Below, piece by piece: positions 7,861-17,552 of a DNA stretch of 36,443 nucleotides. This DNA is from Flavobacteriaceae bacterium TMED48 (GTDB lineage Bacteria > Pseudomonadota > Gammaproteobacteria > Pseudomonadales > Porticoccaceae). The position numbers and the translations under genes are program-made. The stretch lies in contig CAJIZO010000163.1 in assembly GCA_905181995.1 (NCBI GenBank), positions 1 through 36,443 of the forward strand, in the 5' to 3' direction. The notes under the pieces were generated by a model. That model was not told the origin of the DNA. It saw only the letters and a program-made list of their open reading frames with translations, and ran no database searches. Each line of letters begins with the position of its first letter. Positions within the stretch are counted from its first letter, which is position 1.

Positions 7861-8109
7861 TCAATGGACTCTGCTGTCCAGCCGACCGGCCGAATAGCTT
7901 AAATTGTCGATCGCGGCGCCGTCGTCGGACAGCTCGTCGCAACGAGTGGGGTCGCCACCACATAGCTCACATTGATAATCCTCTTCGCCGAGCGCTGCAC
8001 CGACACCACCACAGGAGCCGCTAATCGGCTTGCCGGCAACGATCACGCCGATCGCCATGCCCGCCATCAACAGACCAAAAATGAGCACGCTTAGAAAAAT
8101 CTCTGCCAC
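7861..8109 (-). CDS. nqrM: Na+-NQR maturation protein NqrM
   Basis: An 82-residue protein with one N-terminal membrane helix (about 3-26) followed by a Cys-rich tail: GKPISGSCGGVGAAL, then Cys47, Cys50 and Cys57 (Cys33 in the first motif). This is the NqrM (DUF539) pattern. NqrM is required for maturation of Na+-NQR, proposed to deliver iron for the membrane Fe centre held by NqrD and NqrE. The position right after apbE, with a 14-bp gap, supports the call. The last 20 residues (from about 62) have no cysteines and I do not recognise them. Confidence 0.9.
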   Translation of the reverse strand: MAEIFLSVLIFGLLMAGMAIGVIVAGKPISGSCGGVGAALGEEDYQCELCGGDPTRCDELSDDGAAIDNLSYSAGRLDSRVH

Positions 8110-8123
8110 GTTTTAAATCCTCG

Positions 8124-9191
8124 TTAATTGAGCGTAGGCGTTGCGCCGTTTTGATTTTCCGGCCGCGCCAAATACGTATCAAACGCGCGACTGCTGCGCA
8201 CGCTAAAACCCTCGCCGTCCCTGACCAGCATATAAACGGCGATACCCAACCGGTCGGCGGTCTCTATCGCCTGCTCATCACCCATCACCATAAACGCCGT
8301 CGACCAAGCATCGGCTTCGGCGCAGCGTCGCATAATAACAGTTACCGACGCCAGCGGGTGATCTATTGGGTAGCCGCTGCGTGGATCGATGGTGTGAGAA
8401 TAGCGCTGGCCGTCGCGCTCAAAATAATTACGATAATCACCCGACGTCGCTAGGGCGTTGGCCTTTAAGTGAATCACCTGCTCGACCCCACCGAGTAACG
8501 TCGGCGTCTCAATTGCAACTCGCCAGGGTTGTCCTTCGGGATTGCTGCCGCTGACCCGCACCTCGCCACCCAACTCCACCAGGTAATCCGGCAACGCCAA
8601 CATTTCTAGGTAGTCGGCGATCAAATCGACGGCATAACCCTTGGCTACCGCGGATAGATCCAGCGCCACCGGAGTACTCTTCTCCAGATACATCTGGCCA
8701 TCGTCATTGTGCAGTTGCAACCGCTCAAAACCGGTTTGTGCCAATGCCTCGGCAATCGCTTCGTGCGCCGGAATCTGATCATCGGTAGGCTGCGGGCCAA
8801 AGCCCCAGAGGTTAACCAATGGGCCGACCGTCGGATCAAGCGCTCCATCGCTAGCGCGCCACACCTTGGAGCTGATCGCCACAACCTCGGCAAATTCTGC
8901 CGATATCGGTTGTCGATCATCGATCTGTGCACGGTTGAATCGACTCAACTCAGACTCTGCCTTGTAGGTCGACATGGCGTTGTCGACGCGGTCGATGATC
9001 GCTGCGAGGCGTCTATCGAGATCGGCCGGAGCCGGTTGGTCAGCCACCACGGTGATATGGTAGGTTGTACCGAGTTTGGCCCCCGAAATTTTGACAATCT
9101 CTGGCCCGCGCTGACAGGCACCCAACAGCAACGCAAGCAACGCCAGTACAAAAAAAAACGAGGCTCGTTGGAACCCCGTTTGACATCTCAT
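8124..9191 (-). CDS. apbE: FAD:protein FMN transferase ApbE
   Basis: ApbE attaches FMN by a phosphoester bond to threonines of NqrB and NqrC. The 355-residue product begins with a lipoprotein signal (hydrophobic 11-25, LLGAC with Cys26), so it should be anchored on the periplasmic side of a membrane. Family signs are GTTYHITV, VDNAMSTYKAESELSRFN, the LDLSAVAKGYAVD segment, ELGGEVR, and DPRSGYP near the C terminus. The ATG at 9191 lies 10 bp after the nqrF stop; the longer frame would overlap nqrF by 77 bp and hide the signal peptide. Both acceptor sites are visible in the neighbouring NqrB and NqrC, so enzyme and substrates share one operon. Confidence 0.94.
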   Translation of the reverse strand: MRCQTGFQRASFFFVLALLALLLGACQRGPEIVKISGAKLGTTYHITVVADQPAPADLDRRLAAIIDRVDNAMSTYKAESELSRFNRAQIDDRQPISAEFAEVVAISSKVWRASDGALDPTVGPLVNLWGFGPQPTDDQIPAHEAIAEALAQTGFERLQLHNDDGQMYLEKSTPVALDLSAVAKGYAVDLIADYLEMLALPDYLVELGGEVRVSGSNPEGQPWRVAIETPTLLGGVEQVIHLKANALATSGDYRNYFERDGQRYSHTIDPRSGYPIDHPLASVTVIMRRCAEADAWSTAFMVMGDEQAIETADRLGIAVYMLVRDGEGFSVRSSRAFDTYLARPENQNGATPTLN

Positions 9192-9201
9192 CACCACCGG
9201 C

Positions 9202-10425
9202 TTATCCGCCGAAATCATCGAGGAAGATATTTTCATTCTCAACCCCAAGATCGCGCAGTAGCTTGACCACCGCAGCATTCATCATTGGCGGCCCACACAT
9301 ATAGTACTCGCAGTCCTCCGGGGCTTCATGATCTTTCAAATACTGTTCGAACAACACATTATGAATGAAACCCGTCAAACCATCCCATTGGTCCTCGGGC
9401 TGGGGATCCGACAACGCCAGATGCCATTCAAAATTGTTATTGTCAGCAGCCAACTTATCGTACTCATCGTCGTAAAAGCATTCGCGAAGCGATCTAGCTC
9501 CATACCAAAAGCTAATTTTTCGCTCGGAATTAAGACGCTTTAACTGATCGAAGATGTGCGAGCGCATCGGTGCCATACCGGCGCCTCCGCCAACAAAAAT
9601 CATTTCATTGTCTGTGTCGCAGGCAAAAAACTCACCAAACGGTCCGTACACAGTGATCTTGTCGCCGGCTTTCAAGCTGAACACATAAGACGACATCTGG
9701 CCCGGCACGATCCCAGTGGAGCCAGGCGGTGGCGTGGCAATCCGTATATTAAACTTAACGATGCCCTCCTCGCCCGGATAGTTCGCCATCGAGTATGCGC
9801 GTATCACCGTCTCCTCGACCACCGATTCCTGATTAAAAAAGCCAAATCGTTCCCAATCACCGCGATATTCATCATCAATATGGAAGTCGGCATATTTAAC
9901 ATGGTGCGGCGGGCATTCAAGTTGCACGTAACCACCGGCGCGGAAAGCCACCTTCTCTCCCTCGGGCAAACGCAGCGTCAACTCCTTGATGAACGTCGCT
10001 ACATTGGGGTTGGACTCGACCACACATTCCCAGCGTTTAACTCCAAACACCTCTTCTGGAACCTGTACCTTCATGTCTTGCTTGACCGGCGTTTGACACG
10101 ACAAACGCCATCCCTCTTCGGCCTGTCGGCGATTAAAATGGCTCTCTTCAGTCGGCAGCATCGATCCACCACCGTCCGAAATAATGCACTTACATTGGGC
10201 GCAACTGCCGCCACCTCCGCACGCCGAAGGCAGGAAAAGCCCCGCATTCGACAGGGTTTGCAGCAACTTATCGCCGGCTGCCACGGTAATGGTTTTCTCA
10301 CCGTTAATTTCAATGTTGACATTGCCGGAGGACACCAACTGGCTCCGAGCGATCAAGATGAACGCCACCAACGCAAGAATAATGCTGGTAAACATGGAAA
10401 CGCCGAGAATAATCTCAATATTCAT
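9202..10425 (-). CDS. nqrF: Na+-NQR subunit F (NADH dehydrogenase, 2Fe-2S/FAD)
   Basis: This is the electron entry subunit of Na+-NQR: NADH is oxidised at FAD and electrons pass to a [2Fe-2S] cluster. It has 407 residues, equal to the Vibrio protein. An N-terminal membrane anchor (about 4-27) is followed by a ferredoxin domain with [11 protein letters not shown] (Cys69, Cys75, Cys78) and Cys110. The FAD domain has RAYSMANYP, and the NADH domain has [17 protein letters not shown] and the C-terminal YMCGPPMM. I use ATG 10425; a TTG three codons upstream is possible but lies closer to the GAGAGA ribosome site. Confidence 0.97.
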   Translation of the reverse strand: MNIEIILGVSMFTSIILALVAFILIARSQLVSSGNVNIEINGEKTITVAAGDKLLQTLSNAGLFLPSACGGGGSCAQCKCIISDGGGSMLPTEESHFNRRQAEEGWRLSCQTPVKQDMKVQVPEEVFGVKRWECVVESNPNVATFIKELTLRLPEGEKVAFRAGGYVQLECPPHHVKYADFHIDDEYRGDWERFGFFNQESVVEETVIRAYSMANYPGEEGIVKFNIRIATPPPGSTGIVPGQMSSYVFSLKAGDKITVYGPFGEFFACDTDNEMIFVGGGAGMAPMRSHIFDQLKRLNSERKISFWYGARSLRECFYDDEYDKLAADNNNFEWHLALSDPQPEDQWDGLTGFIHNVLFEQYLKDHEAPEDCEYYMCGPPMMNAAVVKLLRDLGVENENIFLDDFGG

Positions 10426-10447
10426 CGCTAACAATCTCTCTCAAAGG

Positions 10448-11056
10448 TTACAGATCTATGCCGCCGAACGACATGAAACCCAGTGATATTAAACCCACGG
10501 TGATAAATACGATACCCAAGCCCTGCAATCCCTCGGGAATATCGCTGTATTTCAACTTCTCGCGGATACCCGCCAGCACTGCAATCGCCAGCGCCCAAGA
10601 GGTGCCCGAGCCAAAACCGTAAACCACGCTCTCAGTGAAGTTGTAGCCGCGCTCGGCCATCAACAACGAACCGCCCAAGATGGCGCAGTTGACGGTGATC
10701 AGAGGTAAAAACACACCGAGGGCGTTGTAGAGCGCCGGGACATATTTGTCCAACACCATCTCGAGAATCTGCACCATGGCCGCAATAACACCGATAAAAC
10801 ACAAGTAGACCAAGAAACTGAGGTCGACGTTCGGCAATCCAACCCAAGCCAGCGCACCGTCCGACAGCAGATAGGTCAGTAACAAGTTATTAACAGGTAC
10901 GGTCACCGTCTGCACGACGATCACCGCAAAACCCAAACCGATCGCCGCGTTGATCTTTTTCGACAGCGCAATAAAGGTACACATACCAAGAAACATGCTC
11001 AAGGCAATGTTATCGATAAAGATCGAGCGCACCAATAAGCTGAGATAATGTTCCAT
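10448..11056 (-). CDS. nqrE: Na+-NQR subunit E
   Basis: An integral membrane subunit of 202 residues with six hydrophobic helices, homologous to NqrD in inverted topology. Cys26 in [14 protein letters not shown] and Cys124 in [11 protein letters not shown] are the conserved cysteines that, with the pair in NqrD, hold an iron-sulfur centre within the membrane. The start ATG shares a base with the nqrD stop (TGATG), so translation is coupled. Confidence 0.97.
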   Translation of the reverse strand: MEHYLSLLVRSIFIDNIALSMFLGMCTFIALSKKINAAIGLGFAVIVVQTVTVPVNNLLLTYLLSDGALAWVGLPNVDLSFLVYLCFIGVIAAMVQILEMVLDKYVPALYNALGVFLPLITVNCAILGGSLLMAERGYNFTESVVYGFGSGTSWALAIAVLAGIREKLKYSDIPEGLQGLGIVFITVGLISLGFMSFGGIDL

Positions 11057-11718
11057 CAGACGGCCCCGCTAGGGCGACTGTTCGCGGTAATCACGAAATC
11101 GGGATTCTCTACTTGGCCCTTTTTCCAGGCCCGAATCACCCAGATCATAATGCCGATCAGGAAAAATGCGCTCGGAGGCATCAACATCATACCGTTGGCC
11201 ACGTACCAACCACCTTCAGTGCTTACCGGCAACACCTGATAACCCCAGAGCTTACCAGCCCCCAACAATTCGCGAATAAAAGCTACCACCATCAAAATCA
11301 AGCTGTAGCCGAGGCCATTACCGACGCCATCGATAAAGCTCGGCAACGGCGGATTCTTCATCGCAAAGGCTTCAGCGCGTCCCATTACGATGCAATTGGT
11401 AATGATAAGGCCGACAAACACCGACAATTGCTTGCTGATGTCGTAGGCCACCGCCTTTAATACCTGATCAACCAAAATCACCAGCGACGCAATGATCGTC
11501 ATCTGCACAATAATGCGGATGCTGCCGGGAATATGATTGCGAATCAAAGACACAAAGAAGTTGGAAAAAGCCGTCACCACGGTCAGCGCCAAACACATCA
11601 CAAAAGCCACTTTCATGCTCGAAGTAACCGCCAGTGCTGAGCAGATCCCAAGTATCTGCAGGGCAATCGGGTTATTCGAAACCAGCGGTTCTAACAACGT
11701 TTCTTTGGTTGTCGCCAT
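11056..11718 (-). CDS. nqrD: Na+-NQR subunit D
   Basis: An integral membrane subunit, 220 residues from ATG 11718, with about six helices. It resembles the Pseudomonas and Vibrio proteins throughout: [20 protein letters not shown] with Cys26, [14 protein letters not shown], and [16 protein letters not shown] with Cys109. GAGG lies 7 nt upstream of this ATG. A TTG at 11724 overlaps the nqrC stop (TTGA) and is an alternative start adding two residues. NqrD and NqrE together form the central channel-like core and bind the membrane Fe-S centre. Confidence 0.96.
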   Translation of the reverse strand: MATTKETLLEPLVSNNPIALQILGICSALAVTSSMKVAFVMCLALTVVTAFSNFFVSLIRNHIPGSIRIIVQMTIIASLVILVDQVLKAVAYDISKQLSVFVGLIITNCIVMGRAEAFAMKNPPLPSFIDGVGNGLGYSLILMVVAFIRELLGAGKLWGYQVLPVSTEGGWYVANGMMLMPPSAFFLIGIMIWVIRAWKKGQVENPDFVITANSRPSGAV

Positions 11719-11720
11719 GC

Positions 11721-12488
11721 TCAAACCTCGCTCGATTTTAGATGTTGTATCAGCGGCTCAAACCCTTCGGTTCCAAGCCAGTACTTGACCAAGTTATCGA
11801 TTCCGCGGGTCGTCAGCGTGGCCCCCGCAAGCCCATCGATTTGATATTCGGCACCACTTCGAGCGGGATCGACCTTGCCCTTGATCACGCTAATCACCCG
11901 CTGCCCCGACTGGTAGGCCTGTTTGCCAACCCAACTCGCTTTCCAACTCGGATTGTCGACTTCACCGCCTAGGCCAGGGGTCTCGGCGTGCTCATAAAAT
12001 CCGATGCCGGCGACCGTCTGCAGATCCGCCTCGAGCGCCAAAAACCCATACAGCGTTGACCACAGGCCATAGCCTTTGATTGGTAGTATGACCTTCTCGA
12101 GCCCCGACGAGCCCTCGACCAAATAGACCGTGGCGTATTTTGCGCGCCGCTTGATCTTTGCCGGGTCTTGCTTTGGCGGCAGCGCCTTCGACATCGCCGG
12201 ATCCTTAGACGCCTTGCGTTGATCGTAGGTAGCAGCATCCACCGCGTCGCTAAAACGGCCGGTGTCCATGTCGACAATTCGCACCGAAATTTGTTCGAAC
12301 TGGGTCTCCACATCCACGCCTTGCTGAAGCAATCCGGCAGACGCCAATATATTGGTCTTCAGATCGAGCGCCTTGTTGGCCTGCTGCGTCGGACGCAAAA
12401 CAACGGCCGCAGCCGACACTACAACCGCACAGACCACGCACAAGGTCAGGGCGACGGTGAGGGTTTTTGCAATTGATTCATTGGCCAC
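11721..12488 (-). CDS. nqrC: Na+-NQR subunit C (FMN-binding)
   Basis: This subunit has one N-terminal membrane helix (about 8-30) and a periplasmic FMN-binding domain. The FMN acceptor motif [10 protein letters not shown] places the modified threonine at residue 224, to be loaded by the ApbE encoded downstream. Other family marks are [14 protein letters not shown] and [12 protein letters not shown] 12488 is preferred because AGGAGA lies 7 nt upstream. A TTG two codons earlier would also work. It overlaps the nqrB stop by 11 bp with the GTG start. The product is 255 residues, normal for the family. Confidence 0.95.
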   Translation of the reverse strand: MANESIAKTLTVALTLCVVCAVVVSAAAVVLRPTQQANKALDLKTNILASAGLLQQGVDVETQFEQISVRIVDMDTGRFSDAVDAATYDQRKASKDPAMSKALPPKQDPAKIKRRAKYATVYLVEGSSGLEKVILPIKGYGLWSTLYGFLALEADLQTVAGIGFYEHAETPGLGGEVDNPSWKASWVGKQAYQSGQRVISVIKGKVDPARSGAEYQIDGLAGATLTTRGIDNLVKYWLGTEGFEPLIQHLKSSEV

Positions 12489-13674
12489 GGGCAAGTCTCC
12501 TGTCTACATTCGACTGCACCACAAAGTGGTCGATCAACGGAGCAAATAAATTGGCAAACAAAATGGCCAGCATTATGCCCTCTGGGAAGGCTGGATTAAC
12601 CACGCGGATTAAAATCACCATGACCCCTATCAGCGCTCCATAATAAAATTTTCCAGTGTTGGTCATCGACGCGGAGACCGGGTCGGTGGCCATAAACACC
12701 GTGCCAAAGGCAAAACCGCCAATCACCCAATGCCAGTAAAACGGCAGCGCGAACATGGGATTGCTCGACTCAATACTGTTAAACAGTAACGACAATAGCC
12801 CCGAACCCAGCAGCACCCCCGCCATAATGCGCCAAGACGCAATGCGCATGGTCAACAACAGCGCAGCGCCGAATAGAATCGCTAGCGTCGAGGTCTCGCC
12901 GATAGAGCCCTGTATGGTGCCGAGAAAGGCATCCGACCAAGCGATGGACTCAGTCAAACCCGCCATACCCTCAGAGGCGGCAACCGACAACATGGTCGCG
13001 CCCGTGTAGCCATCGACAGCCGTCCAAACCGCATCGCCACTCATGTAGGCCGGGTAGGCAAAATATAAAAACGCGCGGCCGGTCAGCGCTGGGTTGAGAA
13101 AATTTTTGCCGGTGCCACCGAATACTTCTTTGCCAATAACGATACCGAAACTAATCCCCAGCGCCACCATCCACAGCGGTAAATCGGGCGGGCAGCAAAG
13201 TGCAAACAAGATCGACGAGACAAAAAATCCCTCGTTCACTTCGTGCTTGCGAACGCTGGCAAACAACACTTCCCAAAAGCCACCAACGATGAACGTAGTC
13301 ATGTAAATCGGCAGAAAATAGGCCGCACCGTGAATCATGTTGTCCCAGACACTTTCCGCGTTGTAGCCAGCTAACAGGGCGATAAACGCACCGCGCCAGC
13401 CTTCCTGCGATGCCATGCCGAGGTCCGCCATAATGCTGTTGGCCTGGTAGCCGACGTTCCACATACCAAAAAACATGGTCGGAAAAGTCGCGATCCAGAC
13501 GGTGATCATTACCCGCTTGAGGTCGATCCCATCGCGCACGTGAGCGCCATTTTTTGTGACGTCGGCGGGTTTGTAAAGCGCCGTGTCGATGGCCTCGTAG
13601 AGCGCGTAGAAGCGCTCCCATTTGCCGCCGCGGTGGAAGTGCGGTTCGTACTTATCGAGCGTCTTTCTGAGCAC
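12478..13674 (-). CDS. nqrB: Na+-NQR subunit B (FMN/riboflavin-binding, membrane)
   Basis: This large membrane subunit, 398 residues, has about ten helices, binds a covalent FMN and riboflavin and contains the quinone region. The acceptor motif DGYTGATML puts the FMN-linked threonine at residue 227. Conserved stretches include [16 protein letters not shown], the [23 protein letters not shown] loop and [15 protein letters not shown]. The start is GTG 13674, 3 bp after the nqrA stop. The tight spacing leaves no space for a promoter, so it is expressed with nqrA. Confidence 0.97.
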   Translation of the reverse strand: MLRKTLDKYEPHFHRGGKWERFYALYEAIDTALYKPADVTKNGAHVRDGIDLKRVMITVWIATFPTMFFGMWNVGYQANSIMADLGMASQEGWRGAFIALLAGYNAESVWDNMIHGAAYFLPIYMTTFIVGGFWEVLFASVRKHEVNEGFFVSSILFALCCPPDLPLWMVALGISFGIVIGKEVFGGTGKNFLNPALTGRAFLYFAYPAYMSGDAVWTAVDGYTGATMLSVAASEGMAGLTESIAWSDAFLGTIQGSIGETSTLAILFGAALLLTMRIASWRIMAGVLLGSGLLSLLFNSIESSNPMFALPFYWHWVIGGFAFGTVFMATDPVSASMTNTGKFYYGALIGVMVILIRVVNPAFPEGIMLAILFANLFAPLIDHFVVQSNVDRRLARGQ

Positions 13675-13677
13675 CGT

Positions 13678-15018
13678 CTAGCCCTCTATTTCAATTCTGG
13701 TAAGGTTGTCTCGCAGGATCGGAGCGTATTCATACTTACCTACGCAGACGTAGGTATATAAGCCCACATCCTCTTCATCCAATTCCAAACAGCCGAGCTT
13801 CTGGGCCATTTCGGTATCGCCAACGATCAGCGATCGGAGCAATTGAGTGGGTAATATGTCAAGTGGCGTGACTGCTTCATAAGCGCCCACCGGCACCATG
13901 GCACGCTCGCTGCCGTTGGTACTCGAGGTCATCGCCTGCAATTTTTTTGACATCGCCGAGACAAAAATCGGCAGTGCCGAATGACTTTCAGCACCGGCAC
14001 GCAGATAGTGCAAGAGGTGCCGCTCGCGACCCTCGCGGATCACCGATACTTGATTGTGATAGCGGCCAAGAAAAGCGCACTCGCCCGAGGCCTTGCGGCC
14101 CGACAGTACCGAACCCGATATCAACCGGTTCTCATCGTTCTGCAATTCGCCAATCACCATCTGGTTGAGGTTGGCACCTAAGTGCACCGCCAAAAGACGC
14201 GGATTGATAACTTGCGGTCCCGCCAATGCCACCACCCTACGCGTGTCAATGCGGCCGGTAGTAAACAGCGCGCCGAAGGCAATGACGTCCTGATAACCGA
14301 TAGTCCAAACGGTTTTCTCGGCACTCACCGGATCGACAAAATGAATGTGTGTACCAGCGAGGCCGGCAGGATGCGGCCCACCAAAAGAAATTTCTTCAAC
14401 GCCCGTCAAGTTACCGCCGGGGATACCCGAGTTTGGCGCAGTGCACAAATTGACCGCGCCGTCGGTCAGTCGCGCCAGCACTTTTAATCCATTGCAAAAA
14501 TCTTCTTGGCGCTGATGGATAATTGCCCGCGGATCCGCCGCTAAAGGATTACTATCCATGGCGGTGACAAAAATCGATGTCGGCTGTGACTCCGGCGCCG
14601 GCACCTTAGAATACGGACGGGTGCGCAGCGCGACCCACTGCCCCGAGTCGACCAGATTTTTGACCACTTGATCGCGCGGCAGTTGCGCCAAGTCGGCGGC
14701 GCTAAAATGGCTAAACGTCTCCTCATCATCGCCCTCAACATCGATGACAAGCGACTGAAAAACGCGCCGCTCTCCGCGATTTACCGCCAGCACAACGCCC
14801 GATGCTGGTGATGTAAATCTGACCTGGGGGTTTTTTTTATCGGTGAATAAAAGCTGGCCGAGCTTGACCCGATCGCCCTCCCGCACCGCCATGGTAGGCT
14901 TCATCCCCTGATAATCGGAACCTATCAAGGCGACCTGACTGATCGCCGGACCTTGTTCTATAACTTGAGCGGGCACACCCGCAATGGGCAAGTCCAATCC
15001 GCGACGGATTTTGATCAT
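13678..15018 (-). CDS. nqrA: Na+-NQR subunit A
   Basis: First gene of the nqr operon, 446 residues, the usual size. It begins MIKIRRGLDLPIAGVP and contains RPYSKVPAPESQPTSIFVTAMDSNPLAADP and HIHFVDPVSAEKTVW, all typical of NqrA. NqrA is a peripheral cytoplasmic subunit near the quinone site of NqrB. Six structural genes nqrA-F followed by apbE and nqrM make a complete, apparently functional Na+ pump cluster. A promoter should lie in the 292-bp gap upstream. Confidence 0.97.
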   Translation of the reverse strand: MIKIRRGLDLPIAGVPAQVIEQGPAISQVALIGSDYQGMKPTMAVREGDRVKLGQLLFTDKKNPQVRFTSPASGVVLAVNRGERRVFQSLVIDVEGDDEETFSHFSAADLAQLPRDQVVKNLVDSGQWVALRTRPYSKVPAPESQPTSIFVTAMDSNPLAADPRAIIHQRQEDFCNGLKVLARLTDGAVNLCTAPNSGIPGGNLTGVEEISFGGPHPAGLAGTHIHFVDPVSAEKTVWTIGYQDVIAFGALFTTGRIDTRRVVALAGPQVINPRLLAVHLGANLNQMVIGELQNDENRLISGSVLSGRKASGECAFLGRYHNQVSVIREGRERHLLHYLRAGAESHSALPIFVSAMSKKLQAMTSSTNGSERAMVPVGAYEAVTPLDILPTQLLRSLIVGDTEMAQKLGCLELDEEDVGLYTYVCVGKYEYAPILRDNLTRIEIEG

Positions 15019-15310
15019 TCAAATACCTTTTTAGCGTTGGTAGTCATCATCGTGCTATACCGGTGACCAACGCCCTTTGGATCGCTGTCACTGGGTCGTG
15101 GTTCGTTGACCACAGTTGGGCTGAATTAGCTGAGCGATATAGCCATAACCCGAAAGGCGCACATTGTAATGGTCTGCTAGCTAGGTTACCAGTCGATAAG
15201 GGGCCAAAATAGAGCTAATTGGTCTATTTGCGTCGGATGTTTAAGTCGCCCCGTCGAAGCTCACCCATCGACACGCCAATCCAAGCTATCTGCGCTTGCA
15301 ATCAAGCATT
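15019..15310. other. Gap holding the nqr promoter region
   Basis: This 292-bp gap lies between the GAPDH stop and the nqrA start, both on minus. The nqr operon promoter must be here. On the minus strand I see GGCTATATC (about 15140-15148) as a possible -10, but no good -35, so I do not place a promoter. No coding frame or clear terminator hairpin with a U-run is seen for GAPDH. Confidence 0.4.
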
Positions 15311-16768
15311 TTATACACTTTGCGGGAAGGTCTTCCAAGTCACTCCAGCCATCGCTTCGAGACAGCGCACCACCTGACAACTATAGCCAAATTCGTTGTC
15401 GTACCAGCAATACAGCACACAGCTTTTACCGTCCACAATGGTCGCTTGCGAATCAAACACACAGGCCTCGCGCGAGCCGACAAAATCGGTCGACACGGCT
15501 TCACTGGAAAGCGTAAAACCAATCTGCTGTTGCATATCGGAATACAGCGCAGTGCGACGCATGTACTCATTTAATTCCTCGACGTTAGTCTCTTTGTCAA
15601 GTTGCAGGTTGAGCAACGCCATCGACACGTTGGGCGTCGGCACGCGGATCGCGTTGCCGGTGAGCTTGCCCTTCAATTCAGGTATCACTTTGGCCACCGC
15701 CTTGGCAGCGCCGGTAGACGTCAACACCATGTTCAGCGCCGCACTGCGACCGCGACGGTCGCCCTTGTGATAATTATCAATCAGGTTCTGATCGTTGGTG
15801 TAGGCATGTACCGTCTCGACATGTCCCCGAGTGATACCGTATTCATCGAGCAGCGACTTGAGGATCGGCACAATCGCATTAGTCGTGCAGGATGCCGCTG
15901 AAACAATATCTCGCTGCGGGGTAATTTGTTCGTGGTTAACGCCATACACTACATTCGGAATATCGTCGCCGGCGGGTGCGGTCAGTATGACTTTCGAAGC
16001 ACCCGGCCGCAGGTGCCCGGCAAGCCCTTCACGATCTCGCCAAACGCCGGTATTGTCGACGATGATGGCATTGTCGATACCATATTCTCGGTAGTCGATC
16101 TCGCTGGGTGCACTGGCATAGATAATTTTGATGGGGTTGCCGTTAACAACCAAGGTATTGCTGTCCTCGAGCACCCGAATAGTGCCCTTAAACGAGCCGT
16201 GCACCGAGTCTCGGCGCAGCAGTGCGGCGCGTTTCTCTAGATCGTTACTTTGTTTGCTCGGCCGAATAACGATCGCCCGCAACCGCAACACATCACCTCC
16301 GCCGGCCTTGTCGACCAAGAGTCTAGCTACCAGCCGTCCGATCCGTCCAAAGCCGTATAGAACAACGTCTTGCGGCTCGGGTAACGGCTTCATTTGCGAG
16401 CCGATGATATCCGCCAGTTGCGCGCCTAAAAAGCTGTCCAAGGATTGATCTCCAGCCACTTTTTGATAGCGTACAGCCAACTTACCAACGTCTATATGGG
16501 CCGGCCCAAGCTGCAGATTAGCAATCGCCTCAAGCATCGGATACGACTCAAATTCGGACAGCTCGTTGTGCTCGATATGGCGCACATAGCGGTGCGCCTT
16601 CATCAGGTCGGTCACCGATTTGTTGACCATGCTGTTACCGTACATGTAGGTCGATACATTACTCTCCCGGTAGAGCTTGCCAATCAGTGGAATCATGCCC
16701 TCGGCCAGCGCTTCGCGCTGTTTCCAATCCTTGAAAAAATCGTCTGGTAACGGTCGTTTTTCGTCCAT
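15311..16768 (-). CDS. Glyceraldehyde-3-phosphate dehydrogenase, long form
   Basis: 485 residues, against about 330 for classical GapA. The first 130 residues are a helical-looking extension (from MDEKRPLPDDFFKDW) found in the long GAPDH group of Pseudomonas and some marine bacteria. The dehydrogenase follows: Rossmann motif GFGRIG (139-144), catalytic Cys294 in SAASCTTNAIVPIL, His321 in TVHAYTND, and STGAAKAVAKVIPELKGKLTG. At the end of the second beta strand classical NAD enzymes have Asp (INDL in E. coli), but here the segment reads VIRPSKQ, suggesting altered cofactor preference (inference). The direction of the reaction in vivo is not readable from sequence. ATG 16768 is preferred over the adjoining TTG. 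It stands between nqrA and mfd, as in Pseudomonas from memory. Confidence 0.93.
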   Translation of the reverse strand: MDEKRPLPDDFFKDWKQREALAEGMIPLIGKLYRESNVSTYMYGNSMVNKSVTDLMKAHRYVRHIEHNELSEFESYPMLEAIANLQLGPAHIDVGKLAVRYQKVAGDQSLDSFLGAQLADIIGSQMKPLPEPQDVVLYGFGRIGRLVARLLVDKAGGGDVLRLRAIVIRPSKQSNDLEKRAALLRRDSVHGSFKGTIRVLEDSNTLVVNGNPIKIIYASAPSEIDYREYGIDNAIIVDNTGVWRDREGLAGHLRPGASKVILTAPAGDDIPNVVYGVNHEQITPQRDIVSAASCTTNAIVPILKSLLDEYGITRGHVETVHAYTNDQNLIDNYHKGDRRGRSAALNMVLTSTGAAKAVAKVIPELKGKLTGNAIRVPTPNVSMALLNLQLDKETNVEELNEYMRRTALYSDMQQQIGFTLSSEAVSTDFVGSREACVFDSQATIVDGKSCVLYCWYDNEFGYSCQVVRCLEAMAGVTWKTFPQSV

Positions 16769-17059
16769 CAAAGCTTAATCCCTCAGTGTTGTCGATAATC
16801 GGTGCGCGGTATTATCGCGAAGTGTTGCTATGCAGGCAACTAAACAGTTCTCGAGCGCGTCAAATAGTTGCCGACTGCCCACTCACCCAAACACCCAGCC
16901 CAACTCTTTAAACCTCTGACACTTTATCTGTAAAGCACTTAATGAAGATCGCTGGTAGCAAATGCCCCGGGCTCAACCGCCAAAAGAAAAGTGACTGCAC
17001 CCAAGGTAAAGCCGCGTAATTGTAGACTCAACATTAATGCCAATCATTCAGGTCGCAGG

Positions 17060-17149
17060 GACGATATCCAATAGAGTGACGGTATCCGTTAAAGTGACGG
17101 TATCCGAAAAAGTGACGGCATCCAATTAAAAGATGGTATCCAATCAATC
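17060..17149. repeat. Five 18-bp tandem repeats
   Basis: Five head-to-tail units begin at 17060, 17078, 17096, 17114 and 17132, with consensus gacggtatccnnnaaagt. Units 2 and 3 differ at only three positions in their variable middle; unit 5 has drifted most. The array is contiguous with no spacers, so it is a minisatellite and not a CRISPR. Confidence 0.9.
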
Positions 17150-17238
17150 CACAGCACGCGCTTGAGAAAACCACCGGCGCGGCATTTATTAACGCCAGCA
17201 AACGCCACCGGTGGCTAGCGCATACAGCTCTGCCGACG

Positions 17239-17265
17239 ATGGCCACCAGTAGCTGGTGCGCGCCA
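17239..17265. other. Hairpin upstream of mfd
   Basis: The stem CACCAG/CTGGTG (17244-17249 with 17253-17258) has a 3-base loop and is flanked by a second complementary pair, ATGGC/GCCAT, making a longer interrupted hairpin. There is no following T-run on either strand, so it is not a clear intrinsic terminator. The function is unknown. Confidence 0.4.
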
Positions 17266-17552
17266 TGCTTGACCGCGACGGGTTGATTGTTAACACCGAG
17301 CAGATTTCAAATCCGCAGGCCTTCGCTTGACGTACACAATGCCAATGGATTTTGTCTATCGAATAGATCTCCGGTCAGGGCGGCGTCCAAAAGCACAGTG
17401 GTGGGCTCCGAGCGGCCTACAAACGGCGCACAAACATCTTCATATAGACTGATCAGCGGCTTGCGATTCTGGCCCGTAGAGACGTAAAATGTGCGGCCTG
17501 CGGAGCTCTCGAAATCCGTCAACTGAAACACGGCGGAGCGTGCCAACCGATC

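Larger units (their letters stand above)
16769..17552. other. Long gene-poor gap between GAPDH and mfd
   Basis: No convincing gene in 784 bp. It contains five 18-bp tandem repeats (17060-17149), a perfect 12-bp palindrome gccaccggtggc (17204-17215) and a hairpin (17239-17265). It must hold the divergent promoters for GAPDH and mfd. A minus-strand frame at 17307-17546 (79 codons, TTG start 7 bp from the mfd ATG) is open but has no recognisable motif and no good ribosome site, so I do not call it. Confidence 0.5.

Noticed and set aside
17060-17149. Possible CRISPR array
   Set aside because: The 18-bp units are directly adjacent with no spacers and diverge in the middle. No cas genes are in the window. 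The same reasons exclude the 27709-27808 array.
17034-17246. Minus-strand 70-codon frame with repeated GYRH motifs
   Set aside because: It is simply the translation of the 18-bp repeat, whose period is a multiple of three and so stays open. No homology-like features.
17306-17322. tRNA-Sec-like anticodon arm (gcagatttcaaatccgc)
   Set aside because: Only a single imperfect palindrome. No acceptor stem, D arm or T arm around it.
17307-17546. Minus-strand 79-codon frame divergent from mfd
   Set aside because: TTG start 7 bp from the mfd start, no ribosome site, no recognisable motif. It would occupy the whole mfd promoter region. It could be real but is not supportable.
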